Positions 23,100 to 34,689 of a stretch of DNA of 64,000 nucleotides are shown in pieces. Numbering within the stretch: the stretch's first letter is position 1; every line of letters starts with the position of its first letter. A program made the position numbers and the translations under genes. Source of the stretch: Scenedesmus sp. ARA3 (Eukaryota > Chlorophyta > Chlorophyceae > Sphaeropleales > Scenedesmaceae); the NCBI GenBank assembly GCA_004335835.1, contig RWJK01001312.1:62001-126000 (forward strand), given 5' to 3'. The notes under the pieces are model-generated. The model worked only from the letters and a program-made list of their open reading frames with translations. It had not been told where the DNA came from and made no database searches.

Positions 23100-23626
23100 T
23101 CCTCAGTAGTCCAGCTCGCAGCGCCTGCCTTGCAGGAAGCTGTCCAGCTTTGTGTAGTAGTCCAGCATGGTGGTGTGGTCCAGGTGGCATGCCAGCTCAA
23201 ACCAAACCACCACAAACCACAGTTGGCCCTTACTAAGGCTCTACTAGTAGTAGTCCAGCTGGCAGCGCCTGCCCTGCAGGAAGGCGTCCAGCTTTTGCAT
23301 GCAGGTCCAGCATAGTAGTATTGCCCAGGTGGCATGCCAGCTCAAACCAAACCACCCTCAACCACCCATCAATGATCCAGCTTGCAGCGCCTGCCTTGCA
23401 GGAACATGTCCAGCTCTGTTTACAAGCGTGGTGCGGTCTAGGTGGCATGCCAGCTCAAACCAAACCACCACAAACCACGCCACGCCACGCAAGGACCATT
23501 GGTAGTCCAGCTCGCAGCGCCGCCCTTCAGGAACGCGCCCAGCTTTTGCATGCAGGTCCAGCATGTTGGTGTGTCCAGATGGCATGCCAGCTGTGACCCA
23601 ACCACCAGAGACCACTCTGCGGACCA
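23100..23626 (-). repeat. Four extra copies of the CDC73 terminal exon end
   Basis: The block read on the plus strand as AGTCCAGCTCGCAGCGCCTGCCTTGCAGGAA...CAGCATGGTGGTG starts near 23107, 23250, 23376, 23504 and 23631. The last is the working exon. Each copy retains about 90 coding bases (TMLDFYTKLDAFLQGRRCEL region) plus flank containing GGCATGCCAGCTCAAACCAA. Period is about 130 bp. Confidence 0.88.
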
Positions 23627-23775
23627 TTAGTAATCCAGCTCGCAGCGCCTGCCCTGCAGGAACGCGTCCAGCTTTGTGTAGAAGTCCAGCATGGTGGTGT
23701 GGTCTAGGTGGCGCCCCGTGCGCCTCAGCGGCAGCTTCAGTACCTTCCAGCCCTCGACAGTCTCCGGTACCTGAC

Positions 23776-23824
<49 letters not shown>

Positions 23825-24395
23825 GAGAAGACGAATGTCAGGGAGGCAGTGTACAGACAGACACCAGAACGCAACAGGCAGGGCAGCAGGGGCCAGCATC
23901 AGCACCTTCCAGCCCTCCACTTTCCAGCACCTGTGTAGCAGCAGCAGGAGTAGAAGTCGAAGAGGCGAAAGCCAGATTGAGTAGTTAATGGCAGAGTTAT
24001 TACAGCTGTTGGAGCACCAAAGCCGCCCACCTTCTCATCGCTGTAGTGGAAGTAGGCCCCAAACAGCTGCGTTAAGGTCTCCCGCAGTTCGCCCTTGTTG
24101 AGCCAATAGTACAGCTGTTATAACATCAACATGGCCCACCTTCTCATCGCTGTAGTAGAAGTAGGCCCCGAAGAGCTGCGTGAAGGTCTCCCGCAGCTCG
24201 CCCTTGTCGGCGCCCTTGAAGGGGAAGTCCTTGAACTGCCACGCCTTGCCCTGCAGCAGCAGCAGCAGCAGCGGCGGCAGCGGCGGCGGCAGCAGCAGCA
24301 GCAGCAGACAGTGAACAATCAGTGCATGTGCTGTGTGTGCTACAAATGTTAATGTAGCCACACAAGCAGAGCTTTGAACTGCCACGCCTTGCCCT

Positions 24396-24433
<38 letters not shown>

Positions 24434-25394
24434 GACAATAGCAGGTACATGTGGGTCCCGGTGCCATCACAGACGGCATAAGCCAAAACGGGATGAACAG
24501 ATGCTGGAAGGTGCCGCCACCACATATGAAACCGCCTCACAATCACGGCCACCACGCGCTTCCAGTCGGGGCGGCATGTAGTGCAGCCCACAACTGCGCA
24601 GCAGCGCGCAACAACAACTTGCAGCCGGCTCACCTGCACGATGACAGCCACCACGCGCTTCCAGTCGGGGTGGCCAGACCGCGGCACCTTGTCCGTCACG
24701 TGGTACCTGCAGGCGGCGCAGGCGGCAGCAGCAGCAGCAGCAGCGGACGCATCAGTAAGTCACTAATGCAAAAGTAGATGAAGTTATGATTAATAGCACG
24801 ACTGCTGCACTGTGCGCTGGAGGGCGCACCAAGAGACATGGCAGCAGCAGCGCTGCTGCTGCCAGCACTGTGACAAGAGTGCTTCTGCATGTTCGCAGCG
24901 CTTGGTTGATCACGTCGCAACATCTGCAGCAGAGCTTTCATATAAAAGCACACGCATATACATATGCCCTACTCAATCAGGTGATGGCACATGTGTTACC
25001 GCGCCGTAACACCATCTTCTGTTATAACATGTTACTAACAAGTGTCCCACCTGGGCATGCGCGGCCCGCTGCGCAGTGCTGTGCGTGTGTAGTCCAGGCC
25101 CTTGGCCGGTTTCACATTGCCGGCAGCAGCAGCAGCCTCGGCACTGCAGGCAGTCAACAGGGGGCACAGCAGCAAGCATGTACAACAGCAGCAGCAGCAG
25201 CAGCAGCCTGGTCAGCAGCGCTGTGTGTGTAGTCCAAGCCCTTGGCCGGCTTCACAATGCCGGCAGCAGCAGCAGTAGCAGTAGCAGCCTCGGCACTGTA
25301 GGCGGGCACACCGGCAGCACGACAGCAGCAGCAGCAGCATGTTCAGAAGCACTGTGCGCGTGGTGCAGGTGCTTGGCCAGTTTGACGCTGCAGA

Positions 25395-25442
<48 letters not shown>

Positions 25443-28263
25443 GCCGCACCACACACCAATCATGCAGCCCACCTGGGCACAAGCTTGCCCTCCTCCAGGA
25501 ACTGCCCCGCAACACAGAGCAGGTGGAGCCCCTTGCACTGCAACAGCATCCACCCACCTGGGCACAAACTTGCCCTCCTCCAGGAACTGCAGCACACTCA
25601 CAATGCAGTTGCACCCCCCACGGCACATAACAACAGCCAGCCACCCCACAACAGTGCCGCCAAGCGCATCGCCGCGCACGCACAGCAGTGGTGCCGCACT
25701 GCACCACATCCGCTGATCCCAAACGCAACCCGCAGCTGATCACAGACTTGCAGCAGCATGCGGGCCACCATTCCCACCTTGGCACAAATTTGCCCTCTTC
25801 CAGGAACTGCCGCGCACTGAAGATGTTGATCATCGCAGTCACACCAGACGGCACCAGCCACAGTGACGCCCCACCCCCAACAGTATGAGTCGTACCAAAA
25901 AAGCAGCCCACCGACCCACCTGGGAACAAACTTGTCTTCCTCCAGGCACCCCTCACACAGTGGCCACGTCCCAGCATCTCTGCATATGCAGCCCTTGCCC
26001 CATTATCTGTGGTGACGGGACCCTAAACCCTGAAACCAATTTTGTGAATCCTCACCTGGGCACGAACTTGCCCTCCTCAAGGAACTGCCGCGCATTGAAG
26101 ATGTTGATCATTGCAGTCACACCAGACGGCACCAGAATGATTGGAGGATCCCGCCCAGCCCTGCTGCTGCTGCTGCCGCCGCCGGCAGCGCCGCTGCCCG
26201 CCCGGTGGCTGCTGCTGCGGCCACCAGCTGCTGCTGCTGCACGGGCGTCCTTACTGCTGCCGCTGCTACTGCGGTGCTTGGCTGCAGGAGCCGCACCGCC
26301 AACAGCACCTGCTGCTGCTGCTCCAGCAGGCGCCTTGCCTGCTGCTGCTGCTGCTGATTGGCCGTCCACCTGGATACCGTAACCGTATCCGAGGTTTGCT
26401 GCCAGGCTGGCATCGCCTCCCATGGCCTTCATCTGCCCCACCACATCGTTACGCTCCATACGGCCCGAGGGCTTCATGAAAGCGGGGCCGGCCGGCTGCA
26501 GCAGCATAACACAGCAACAGCACAACCACGTGAGAAAGATAAAGCATGTCTTGAGGTTTTTGCTCAAGCCGTTGACAGCGTGCTGCAGCAGGGCACAGCA
26601 CCTGCAACAGCAACACAATGTGAGAACAAGAGCAAAGGGTTGCAGCAGATGTCCCTTCCCATGGCCTTCGTCTGCCCCACCACATCGTTACGCTCCATAC
26701 GGCCAGACGGCTTCATGAAAGCGGGGCCGGCCGGCTGCAGCAGCATGGCACAACAGCAGCAAAAGAACACCTGGATGAAAATGCAGAATCAAAGCTTCTG
26801 CCAAATTTGCTGCCAGCGTGCTGCAGCAGTGCACAGCAACAGCAACAAATTGTGAAAACAAGAGCGACGGGGGGAAACACATGTCGCCTCCCATGGCCTT
26901 CATCTGGCCAACCACATCGTTACGATCCACACGGCCTGAGGGCGTCATGAAAGCAGGGCCGGCCGGCTGCAGCAGCATGGCACAGCAACAGCAAAAGGAC
27001 ACCTGGATGAGAATGCAGATTAAAGTTAGAGGTTTCTGCCAAATCCGCTGCCAGCGCGCTGCAGCAGTGCATAGCAACAGCAACCGGTTGTAAGAACAAG
27101 AGCAAAGGAGTAGGACACATGTCGCCTCCCATGGCCTTCATCTGGCCAACCACGTTGATACGCTCCATACAGCCCGAGGGCTTCATGAAAGCAGGGCCGG
27201 CCTGCTAAGAAGCACAGCAACAGTGCACAAAAGGGAACAGTGCAAATACCTCTAACAACAGACAAGGAATGAAGTTGATCGGTCTGTCTGAAGCACACAC
27301 GGTGCACAGCACAGCAGCTACGAGGCAGCAGTGCACAGGCACAGGCGCGGGGCACAGCAGCTTGCGCCTCACCTTCGCTTGCTGCGGCTGCTGCGCTGGT
27401 TGCTGGTGCCGATTTGTAGCCAAAAGCACGCCAACTTGTCAGCACAGACACAAGACAAAGAGAGGCCCGTTACAGCTGGCACCACGCAGCGCCCCAGCCC
27501 TCACCTTTGCTTGCTGCGGCTGCTGCGCCGGCCGCTGCTGCCCAGATGCAGGCCGCTGCTGCTGCTTGCCCGCCGCCGCCTTGGCGTTTGCTGCTGCTGC
27601 CGCCGCCACCTCTGCTGCTTTGCGGTGCGCCAGCACCTTGTCGAGCATGTCTAGCACTGGCTTGAAGTTGGCCCCGGGCGCACACTGCGGAGCAAAAGGT
27701 GCAGTAGCAGATAGCAGACATGCCATACAAAGGTGATAGAGGCAGCAGCATGCACTGTGCCAGCACCTTGTCAAGCATGCCGGGTACGGGCTTGAAGTTG
27801 GCCCCGGGTGCACACTGCGGAGCAAAAGGTGCAGTAGCAAACAGCAGACATGCCATACAAAGGTAGTAGAGGCAGCCGCATGCACTGTGCCAGCACCTTG
27901 TCAAGCATGCCCGGTACGGGCTTGAAGTTGGCCCCGGGTGCACACTGCGGACCGCAAAACACATCACATATGTACTGTGGAATCAGGAAAGGCAGCAGCA
28001 ACACAGCTGTGAGTGCAGCAGTGCTGGGCGGACTGTAACTGGAGATTGAGCAGCTGGTGCCCCAGCTGCTGCACTGCGCATGCCGCCTGTGTGCAATCCT
28101 ACACATGCAATCGCTGCAGCATGTGCTGGTGCTGCCTGCTAGGCTGCGGCTGCTGCGCAGCTGCCAGCACGTGCCATTGCCTCTGCAGCCACAGGTTTCC
28201 TTGCCCGCTCCTACGGCTGCCGTCTGCCAGACAAATAGCTGCTGCTGCTGCTGCGCTGGCAGC

Positions 28264-28314
<51 letters not shown>

Positions 28315-28481
28315 CTGTCAGCCTGCCGTCGCTGCTGCTGCTGCTACAATTGCTGCCACTGCCGCTGCTGCTGCTGCTGCACTGCCGCACGCACCAGCAG
28401 TGAGTTCCTGTCCCGCAGCTGCTTCTCCTGCTCCAGCAGCTGCCGCAGCGCTGCAGCCTCACCCTGCGCTGACTCTGCAGT

Positions 28482-28519
<38 letters not shown>

Positions 28520-31500
28520 GAATCAGTTTTGATACGTGCAGCAACGCTATGTGCATGTGTGGGCGCAGCTGCTGCCGTGCAAGTGCACAGCACCACCACA
28601 GGGAGCACTTACGCAGCTGTGCATGCCGCAGCTCTGGTGATGCTGCTGCTGCTTCTGCATGCGTGGCCACTGCCGCTGGTGCTGCTGCTGATCCTCATGC
28701 GTGCTTGCCCACTTCTGCTGGTGCTGCTGCTGCTGACACCGCATTCGTGCAGTTGCACAGCAGCTTGAGGCTGCTGCACCTGCTGCAGCGGATGGCCCAG
28801 CGCCACCGCCACCGCCACCGCCACCACTGCTGCTGCTGCTGCTGCTGCTGCTACCGCCAATCCTGCCGTCGCCCATGCTGCCACTGCTGCTGCCAGCGCT
28901 GCAGCTGCAGACTTGCAGCCAAAAACAAACAGCACAACATCACACTGTGCCACCCTACCAGCTTCTACTGCGGCTGCCACTGCTGCTGCTGGTGCTGCAG
29001 CTGGAAGGTGCAGGCAGATGACATGTCCAATAGCACACCAGCAGCCGGTGCCGCCGCACCAACTGCTGCTGCTCTTGCTGCTGCTGCTGCTGGTGCTGTT
29101 GCTGCCGCACGTCTTGCCGTCTGTGCTGCCACCGCTGCTGCTGGTGCTTTGCCTGCAGGCTTGCAGCTGACAGCAAACCGTTAAACACCACTGTGTGTTG
29201 CCTCACCGTCTAGCTTCTGCTTCTTTGCTGCTGGCTCCAGCGCTGAGAAGGTGACTGTGGGCACCACATCAGAGATGTGCACTGTGTGTGCGAGCTTCCC
29301 TGTGAGGTAGTCGCGCAACGGCTGCAGGGGCAAGCGGCAGCAAAGCATCCACACGATAAGTATCAGCGAAAACGCAGCTGCGGTCGGCTCAGTATAAGAA
29401 ACAGCTGCAGCATATCTGCTGGGAAACTACAACGCCAAAGTTGCAGAGAACCATGCAGCAAGCAAGCATCTTGCAGCGTTGTCCTGGACAGTCCCACGGG
29501 CAGCTGCCTCTGCTGCCGTCACCCACAGCCACACACAGCCAACATACCATGAAGCTGCGGTTGCGCCGGCTGCTGCTTGCGCACAGTTTTATCAAGCAGC
29601 CACTGTGCCAAACACACACAACCACGGCCGGCGGGCAGCACAAACAACAGCAGCACCTACCTGTCTGTCCTGCAGGATGATGTGCGCTGTGCGCGCGCGC
29701 GCACCGCTGTCCTGCGAGACAGTCCTGCAAGCAACCGCCACCTATGCTTGCCTGCTGCCGCTCGACACCAGCCACACAAGAAACACGCCACTGCAGCTGG
29801 GCTTCCTGCTGCTTGCACTGGCTGCTGCTTACCCACAGTGATCAACCGCCACAGCCAGCCTAGCAGCAAGTGCGCCTGGTGTCCCGCACTGCTTGTGGCT
29901 GTGGCTGCTTGCAGGCACATTGTGAGTATGCTGGCATCAACATGACGCACCAGCAGCAGCCGTAAGCAATCACCAGCCAGCGGCCACGCAGTACAGTCAG
30001 CACCGTCAGCAACAGCACCCAGCCAGCTTGTCCAGCACAGTCAGCAACCGCCACAGGCAGCCGCCGGCCAGCACAGTCAGACCATCAGCAACAGCACCCA
30101 GCCACCACAGCCACCACTATCAGCACTGTCAGCAACAGCACACGGCCAGCACTGTCAGCAGCAGCAGCACCCACCTGTCTGTCCTGCAGGATGATCTGCG
30201 CAGAGCGCACAAGCACCGCTGTCCTGCGAGACAGTCCTGCAAGCAACTGCCACCTATGCTTGCTGCCGCTTGACACCAGCCACACAAGAAACAAACTACT
30301 GCACCAGGGCTCCTGCTGCTGCTTGCACTGGCTGCTGCTTGCACTGGCTGCTGCTTACGCACAGGGCTCAACCCCCACACTCAGCCAGCCAAAAGCAACC
30401 ACCAGTCAGCAGCCAGGCAGTACAGTCAGCAACAGCACACAGCCAGCTTGTCCAGCACAGTCAGCAACCGCCACAGGCAGCCGCCAGCCAGCACAGTCAG
30501 ACCGTCAGCAACAGCACCCAGCCAGCACAGCCACCACTGTCAGCACCGTCAGCAACAGCACCCAGCCAGCACAGCCACCACTGTCAGCACCATCAGCAAC
30601 AGCACCCAGCCAGCACAGCCACCACTGTCAGCACCATCAGCAACAGCACACAGCCAGCACAGCCACCACTGTCAGCACCGTCAGCAACAGCACACAGCCA
30701 GCACAGCCACCACTGTCAGCACCGTCAGCAACAGCACACAGCCAGCACAGCCACCACTGTCAGCACCCACCTGGCGATCCTGCAGGATGATCTGCGCTGT
30801 GCTCCAGTGCATGCTTGCTATTACTCGCTATACCACTACAGCTGGGCCAGCACTGCACTGTCACAGCGCACCTGTCGATCCTGCAGGATGATCTGTGCAG
30901 TGCGCGCGCGCACTGCTGCTGCCACGTACGCTCCCATGTTAGCTCCTCCTGCTGTAATGCTCTTGATGAAAAAGGTGACTGACTCCAAGCTGTAGGGCTC
31001 GCCGCTGCCATCCTGCAGATGGAAACAAACAACAGCATGCAGGTACTAAGGCTTCGCTGTTGCAGACATGCAGGTGCATGCATAAGTGCAAGGCGTATGC
31101 AGTTCAAGGCCTGGTGTGTGTGTGCGGTTGCAGGTTATCTGATGAGTGGGTCCTGCAAGAACACAGGTCAGCCTTGCATTGCTTGCAACACCAAACAGTG
31201 ACAGGCAGCAGCACCGAGCGAGGCAGCAGCAGCGCTGCAGCGCAGGCATGCGAGCAGAAGGCTTAGCCTGCTGCGCCTTCCAGGGTTATCATTGCAGTGA
31301 TAGGCTTGCAAGAGAGTTGCTTGCAGGAGCATGGTTGCACGCAACACACTCGTCTGCTGGGTGCAGCGCACAGGGCAGTTGCAAGCCTGACAGCTGCTGT
31401 TTATCCAGGTGCTGCTATGGCACGGCACCGCAGCGGCTGTAGTTGCTGCAGTAGTAACACAGTTTGGAAGGACAAGTGCTCTACAGCACAAGCCATGCAG

Positions 31501-31640
31501 CGCACCTTGGCTCTAAAGGCAGTGGGGCTCTGCTTTGGGAAGCTGTACTTGTCACCAAACTTGATGCGGTCCTCGTCTATCACCACTTGGTCCAGCTGCC
31601 CGCCCACGCAAAACTCCTTGAGAATGGCGAGGGGATCCAT
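23627..31640 (-). CDS. CDC73: CDC73/parafibromin, Paf1 complex subunit
   Basis: Ten minus-strand exons: 31506-31640, 30872-31012, 29207-29321, 28395-28474, 27505-27684, 26056-26495, 25051-25143, 24634-24706, 24140-24250 and 23627-23770. Their phases match throughout and give 503 residues, between plant and human CDC73 in length. The N-terminus MDPLAILKEFCVGGQLDQVV with FGDKYSFP is diagnostic. QIILQDRQPLRDYLTGKL follows. The C-terminal Ras-like domain (about 340-503) carries PIILVPSGVTAMINIFNARQ, DWKRVVAVIVQ, GKAWQFKDFPFKG and a final HLDHTTMLDFYTKLDAF. CDC73 acts in the nucleus with RNA polymerase II in elongation and histone modification. Ala/Ser-rich linkers at about 175-215 and 265-335 are longer than usual. 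Almost every intron contains tandem copies of adjoining exon edges. Confidence 0.93.
23777..23822 (-). repeat. (CTG)15 on the CDC73 sense strand before exon 10
   Basis: About 15 pure CAG units on the plus strand, read as CTG in the transcript, end a few bases before the GTCAG acceptor of the last exon. Confidence 0.9.
24030..24110 (-). repeat. Ghost copy of CDC73 exon 9 3' end
   Basis: Sense reading gives KGELRETLTQLFGAYFHYSDEK plus a GTGGGC donor, lying downstream of the working exon 9 (24140-24250) and differing at a few codons. Confidence 0.8.
24362..24402 (-). repeat. Ghost copy of CDC73 exon 9 5' end
   Basis: CTGCAG/GGCAAGGCGTGGCAGTTCAA is repeated upstream of the working exon, with its own CTG tract (plus-strand CAG run 24399-24432). 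Confidence 0.75.
24535..24580 (-). repeat. Ghost copy of CDC73 exon 8 3' end
   Basis: Sense reading gives CRPDWKRVVAVIVR, matching DWKRVVAVIVQ of exon 8 (24634-24706), downstream of it. The donor is degenerate. Confidence 0.7.
25205..25400 (-). repeat. Two ghost copies of CDC73 exon 7
   Basis: The first (about 25207-25300) reads KPAKGLDYTHTAL against KPAKGLDYTRTAL in the working exon (25051-25143). The second (about 25345-25400) is decayed to KLAKHLHHAHSAS. Both lie upstream in the sense direction. Confidence 0.75.
25469..25960 (-). repeat. Four ghost copies of CDC73 exon 6 3' end
   Basis: The exon end coding ARQFLEEGKFVP and its AG/GTGGG-type donor recurs at about 25917-25957, 25776-25860, 25556-25607 and 25469-25512. 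The second copy extends back through VTAMINIFSARQ. All lie downstream of working exon 6 (26056-26495). Confidence 0.85.
26657..27205 (-). repeat. Three ghost copies of CDC73 exon 6 5' end
   Basis: The exon start coding PAGPAFMKPSGRMERNDVVG with a TGCAG-type acceptor recurs at about 26657-26742, 26890-26972 and 27126-27204. The unit is about 240 bp. Intron blocks such as CAGCAACAGCAAAAGGACAC are also repeated. The outermost copy has lost the CAG (GGCCGGCCTGCTAAG on the plus strand). Confidence 0.88.
27360..27420 (-). repeat. Ghost copy of CDC73 exon 5 3' end
   Basis: Sense reading gives QQPAQQPQQAK followed by GTGAGGCG, the same as the end and donor of exon 5 (27505-27510), about 130 bp downstream. 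Confidence 0.8.
27750..27950 (-). repeat. Two ghost copies of CDC73 exon 5 5' end
   Basis: The acceptor GCAG and CAPGANFKPVPGMLDKVLAQ coding block recurs at exactly 130-bp steps (plus-strand CACACTGCGG at 27681, 27811 and 27941). The working copy is the downstream-most. Confidence 0.9.
28266..28312. repeat. (CTG)n tract in CDC73 intron 4
   Basis: About 15 CTG units on the plus strand (CAG in the sense of CDC73). Unlike most of the others, it is not next to an acceptor. Confidence 0.9.
29655..30862 (-). repeat. CDC73 intron 2: ghost exon 2 ends plus 44-bp satellite
   Basis: The exon 2 end (AQIILQDRQ with its donor) recurs at about 30770-30800, 30172-30235 and 29660-29725. A roughly 180-bp block (29660-29840) is repeated at 30172-30362. 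Between them, 30490-30770 is a tandem array with an exact 44-bp period (CCACCACTGT at 30531, 30575, 30619, 30663 and so on), about six units. Confidence 0.85.
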
Positions 31641-32244
31641 CCCGCAAAGCTGCTACGGAGCTGCTGAGTGGGTTTACACTAGGGCTGCAGGCCTCTGCTG
31701 CTGCTGTGCTACCTGTGCGCTACTGCTGTGTCAGGCGGGCATGCCCGCATCAGCGTCCATGTAGGCCTGTGCGGCACAAGAACGACGAAAAAGCTCAATC
31801 GAATGCGTTCCAAGTGCGTGCCTCAATAGTGCAGGGAACAGCCTTGCAGGACAGGAACAATTGGGTTGGAGGTGCCTGCAGGAGGAACTTTACGAGTTCA
31901 AGAACTGTAACGAGTGCACCTATCGCAGCCTGGTTCAATACTTGGTTGACACATGCTGTTGTCATCTGTCAAAACCGCTGAAGTTCTGCAGTCACTTTGA
32001 GGTGTTTTGTCCACATAGCGACAAGTGGCTTGTAGCTGGTTATCAGCTTGCATAGCTGTGTCTCAGGTATACCAAAACTGTGCTTCTGCTTTGCAGGGCA
32101 AAACTCAAGGGGTCCAGTAAACCTGGCAGCATGCTGCGCAGCAGCAGCATCTGCACATGTCACTGCACAACAAGTGCGGCGTTTCATGGGCCACCAAGTC
32201 TTATTTCGCAAGTATGTGCAGATCAAAATAGTTTTCTCAACATG
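31641..32244. other. Region between CDC73 and the SGNH-like gene
   Basis: It must hold the CDC73 promoter (minus direction). On the plus strand, 31861-32055 is an open frame with RCLQEELYEFKNCNECTYRS that could be an exon of something, but I could not connect it to the SGNH-like gene. No GDS-motif exon is visible. Confidence 0.4.
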
Positions 32245-32420
32245 CATATGTGCTGACCTCATTTTCAAGCCTGGAACACAGTGCGAACGGCTGCAACGAA
32301 AACCTGCACTGATACATGTATTATGTTGCCTTTGCGTATATGGTTGCTTGCACAGGACGCTGACCTCATCCTAGGGGAATACAGTGTGAATGGCTGCAAC
32401 CAAAACCTGCACTAAATGTA
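32245..32420 (+). repeat. Two ghost copies of the first recognised SGNH exon
   Basis: GCACAGGACGCTGACCTCAT, AATACAGTGTGAA and GGCTGCAACCAAAACC at 32352-32415 repeat the working exon start (32461-32515). A weaker copy lies at about 32251-32310. The unit is about 105 bp. Confidence 0.85.
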
Positions 32421-32568
32421 TTTAACATATATATGTTGCGTTTGCCTGTACGACTGCTTGCACAGGACGCTGACCTCATCCTAGTGGAATACAGTGTGAA
32501 CGGCTGCAACCAAAACCACAAGTGCCACAGCTTCATGTCCCCCAGGGTGAGTGCTCAACGTGTTACAT

Positions 32569-32570
<2 letters not shown>

Positions 32571-32622
<52 letters not shown>
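32571..32622 (+). repeat. (CAG)n tract
   Basis: About 16 CAG/AGC units follow (ATC)n in an intron of the SGNH-like gene. Shorter CAG runs lie at 32739-32757 and 32790-32811. Confidence 0.9.
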
Positions 32623-32631
<9 letters not shown>

Positions 32632-33347
32632 CTAGCAATGCCACAGCTTCATGGCCCCAAGGGTGCGCTGCTGCATGCTGCTCTGCGCATCCCAGGGAAG
32701 TGTGTAGCATGGCAAGCTCGCATGTGACTTGCAGTACAGCAGCAGCAGCAGCAGCAGCTGCTCTTCCACGTGGCTCGCAGTTGGTGCAGCAGCAGCAGCA
32801 GCAGCAGCAGCGTCAGTGTTCTTGTACGTGACGCGCAGTTGGTGCAGCTGAGGCTTGCTGCACTGGAACACTGTGAAAAGACCGTTTTACGCATGGTGAA
32901 TGCACAACTGCACACCTGCAAGCAATGCTGGACCACTGTACCCTCACATGTGCTCAACGTGTGTGGCGGTTGCAGGTCGCTGCCTACGAGACGTTTCTGC
33001 GGCGCATCATCCGCACGGTGCCAGGGGCAGCGCTGCTTGCCGTTGCCGCATTCGACTTCGAACTGTTTGACGCCTCCATGCCGGATAGCCAGGGCCAACC
33101 GACAGGCATCAGTGTAACGCGTCCCAAAGCATATTTCGACTCAGGTGGGCAGCCGAAACCCTCAACCTTGACCCTTGACTTGAATCCATCAAAGTTGCAT
33201 GCACTCGACTGTGGAGTGATGTGCATCACCATAATGGTACAATAGTTATGTACCGCAGCCTTGCAGCCAGCAGCGGCAACAGCCACAGCATGCTGGGGTA
33301 TCTGCATGGACTCCGTTCAACTGCCTCTGTCATTCTCTTCTGTCCTG

Positions 33348-33425
33348 CGCTGCACTGCACTGCACTGCACTGTCCTGCACTGCACTGCACTGCACTGTCC
33401 TGCACTGTACCGTCATGTGCTGCAC
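33348..33425 (+). repeat. (CTGCA)n microsatellite
   Basis: CTGCACTGCACTGCACTGTC-type pentamer repeats interrupted by TGTCC, in the second traceable intron of the SGNH-like gene. Confidence 0.9.
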
Positions 33426-34689
33426 TGTACAGCACAGTACACGTATTGTGTGGCTGCTGACCAGAGTGCTGCTCTGCGTTGCTGTGTCCAGGCGAGAGTT
33501 TTCACACCAGGGTTGCGCATCGCTATGGCGTCCCAGTGGCCTCTGTGAGAGACGCTCTGTATGACATATTTGCTGATGACCAAGTGCTGCTGAAAGCAAC
33601 CGCCATGACACGAGCGCAGCTGCTGTCGCCGGTCCGTATGATACATCCGACTACTGCGGGCCACGTGCTGTTTGCAAACGTGATTTGGTGAGTGGTGCTG
33701 GCTGCTAATACCAATAGCGCTTTTTGGCAGAGCACACAGGGAGCCAGGCCGCCATTGCAATATGCGAAATGCAAGGCCTTGCTTGCTAGATCTCCTGCCG
33801 GCACTTTGAGAGAGGAAAGTTACATGTGGGTCCTGGCACCATCTTGGATGGTTGAGCCACAACAGGTTGAACACAAGGTCCGAGACCAGAAAAGGAGAGT
33901 GAGCATCGTAAAACACCACGCACACCCTTGAACACCAAATCTCTCATGGTATATCCAGAGACGTCTTACTCTTACTTTGATAAATGAACGTGCCTGCCTT
34001 CCTTGGACTGCTTTTCGTCACACATGCGATTCAAGTGCTGCTTATCTGGCCGCCTGCTTGCAGGTACACTCTACAGCTGACGCTGGAGACTGTGATGGCA
34101 GCAAAAGCCGGCACTGCTGGATCTCCCCAGCAGCGGCAGCAGCAGCAGCAGCAGCAGCAGCTGCCAACCCCAATCAGCCCCATAGCAGCAGCAGAGGCAG
34201 AGGTCGAGCCTTTTTGTGCCGAAGGATCACGCCTGCAGCAGTATGCCACCAACAGCAGTAGCTAGAGCTGGAGCCATCTTCTCATATCAGAGCCCTGCCC
34301 GCACCCCAACTGCATGGCGACCGGGTTCAGCGCATCACAAATAGGCAGCACATTGGAGCTCACTATTGACACACTAAACAGCACGCGGGGCGCAGCGGGG
34401 CACCGCAGAAGCCTTTTGGGCATCTTTCACTTGGTCCGGACAGCATATTATCTGAGCAGGATGGGTGTTGCGCAGCTGTCGTGCGTGCGCGGTTGCAGCT
34501 GCAGCCCGGTCACAATGGATGGCCGGGCGCTGGTTAAAGGCAGCAACAGATATTGGGGGAGCCTGGGAATCTCAATTACTGAGGTAAGAGGAATATTACA
34601 CCACAGCTGCCATTATGACCTGGCCGCTGCTATTTAGCATGCACTGACAAACAGCATTCAGCCGAGCCTTGCTCTTTGCTTGTGCGCTG

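Noticed and set aside
24451..25716. Poly-Gln, poly-Ser and poly-Ala plus-strand ORFs
   Set aside because: Triplet-repeat translation artefacts overlapping supported CDC73 exons on the other strand.
28013..28768. 251-codon plus-strand ORF very rich in Cys and Ala
   Set aside because: Made of CTG/GCT triplet repeats antisense to CDC73 introns and exon 4.
34263..34265. TAG recoded as a sense codon
   Set aside because: FAS1 genes 1, 4 and 5 in the same window end with TAG at the expected position, so the standard code applies.
34250..34288. A 33-nt intron (GTAGCTAG...ATATCAG) that would remove the in-frame TAG
   Set aside because: Far shorter than any other intron in the window, with a poor donor; a nonsense change is simpler.
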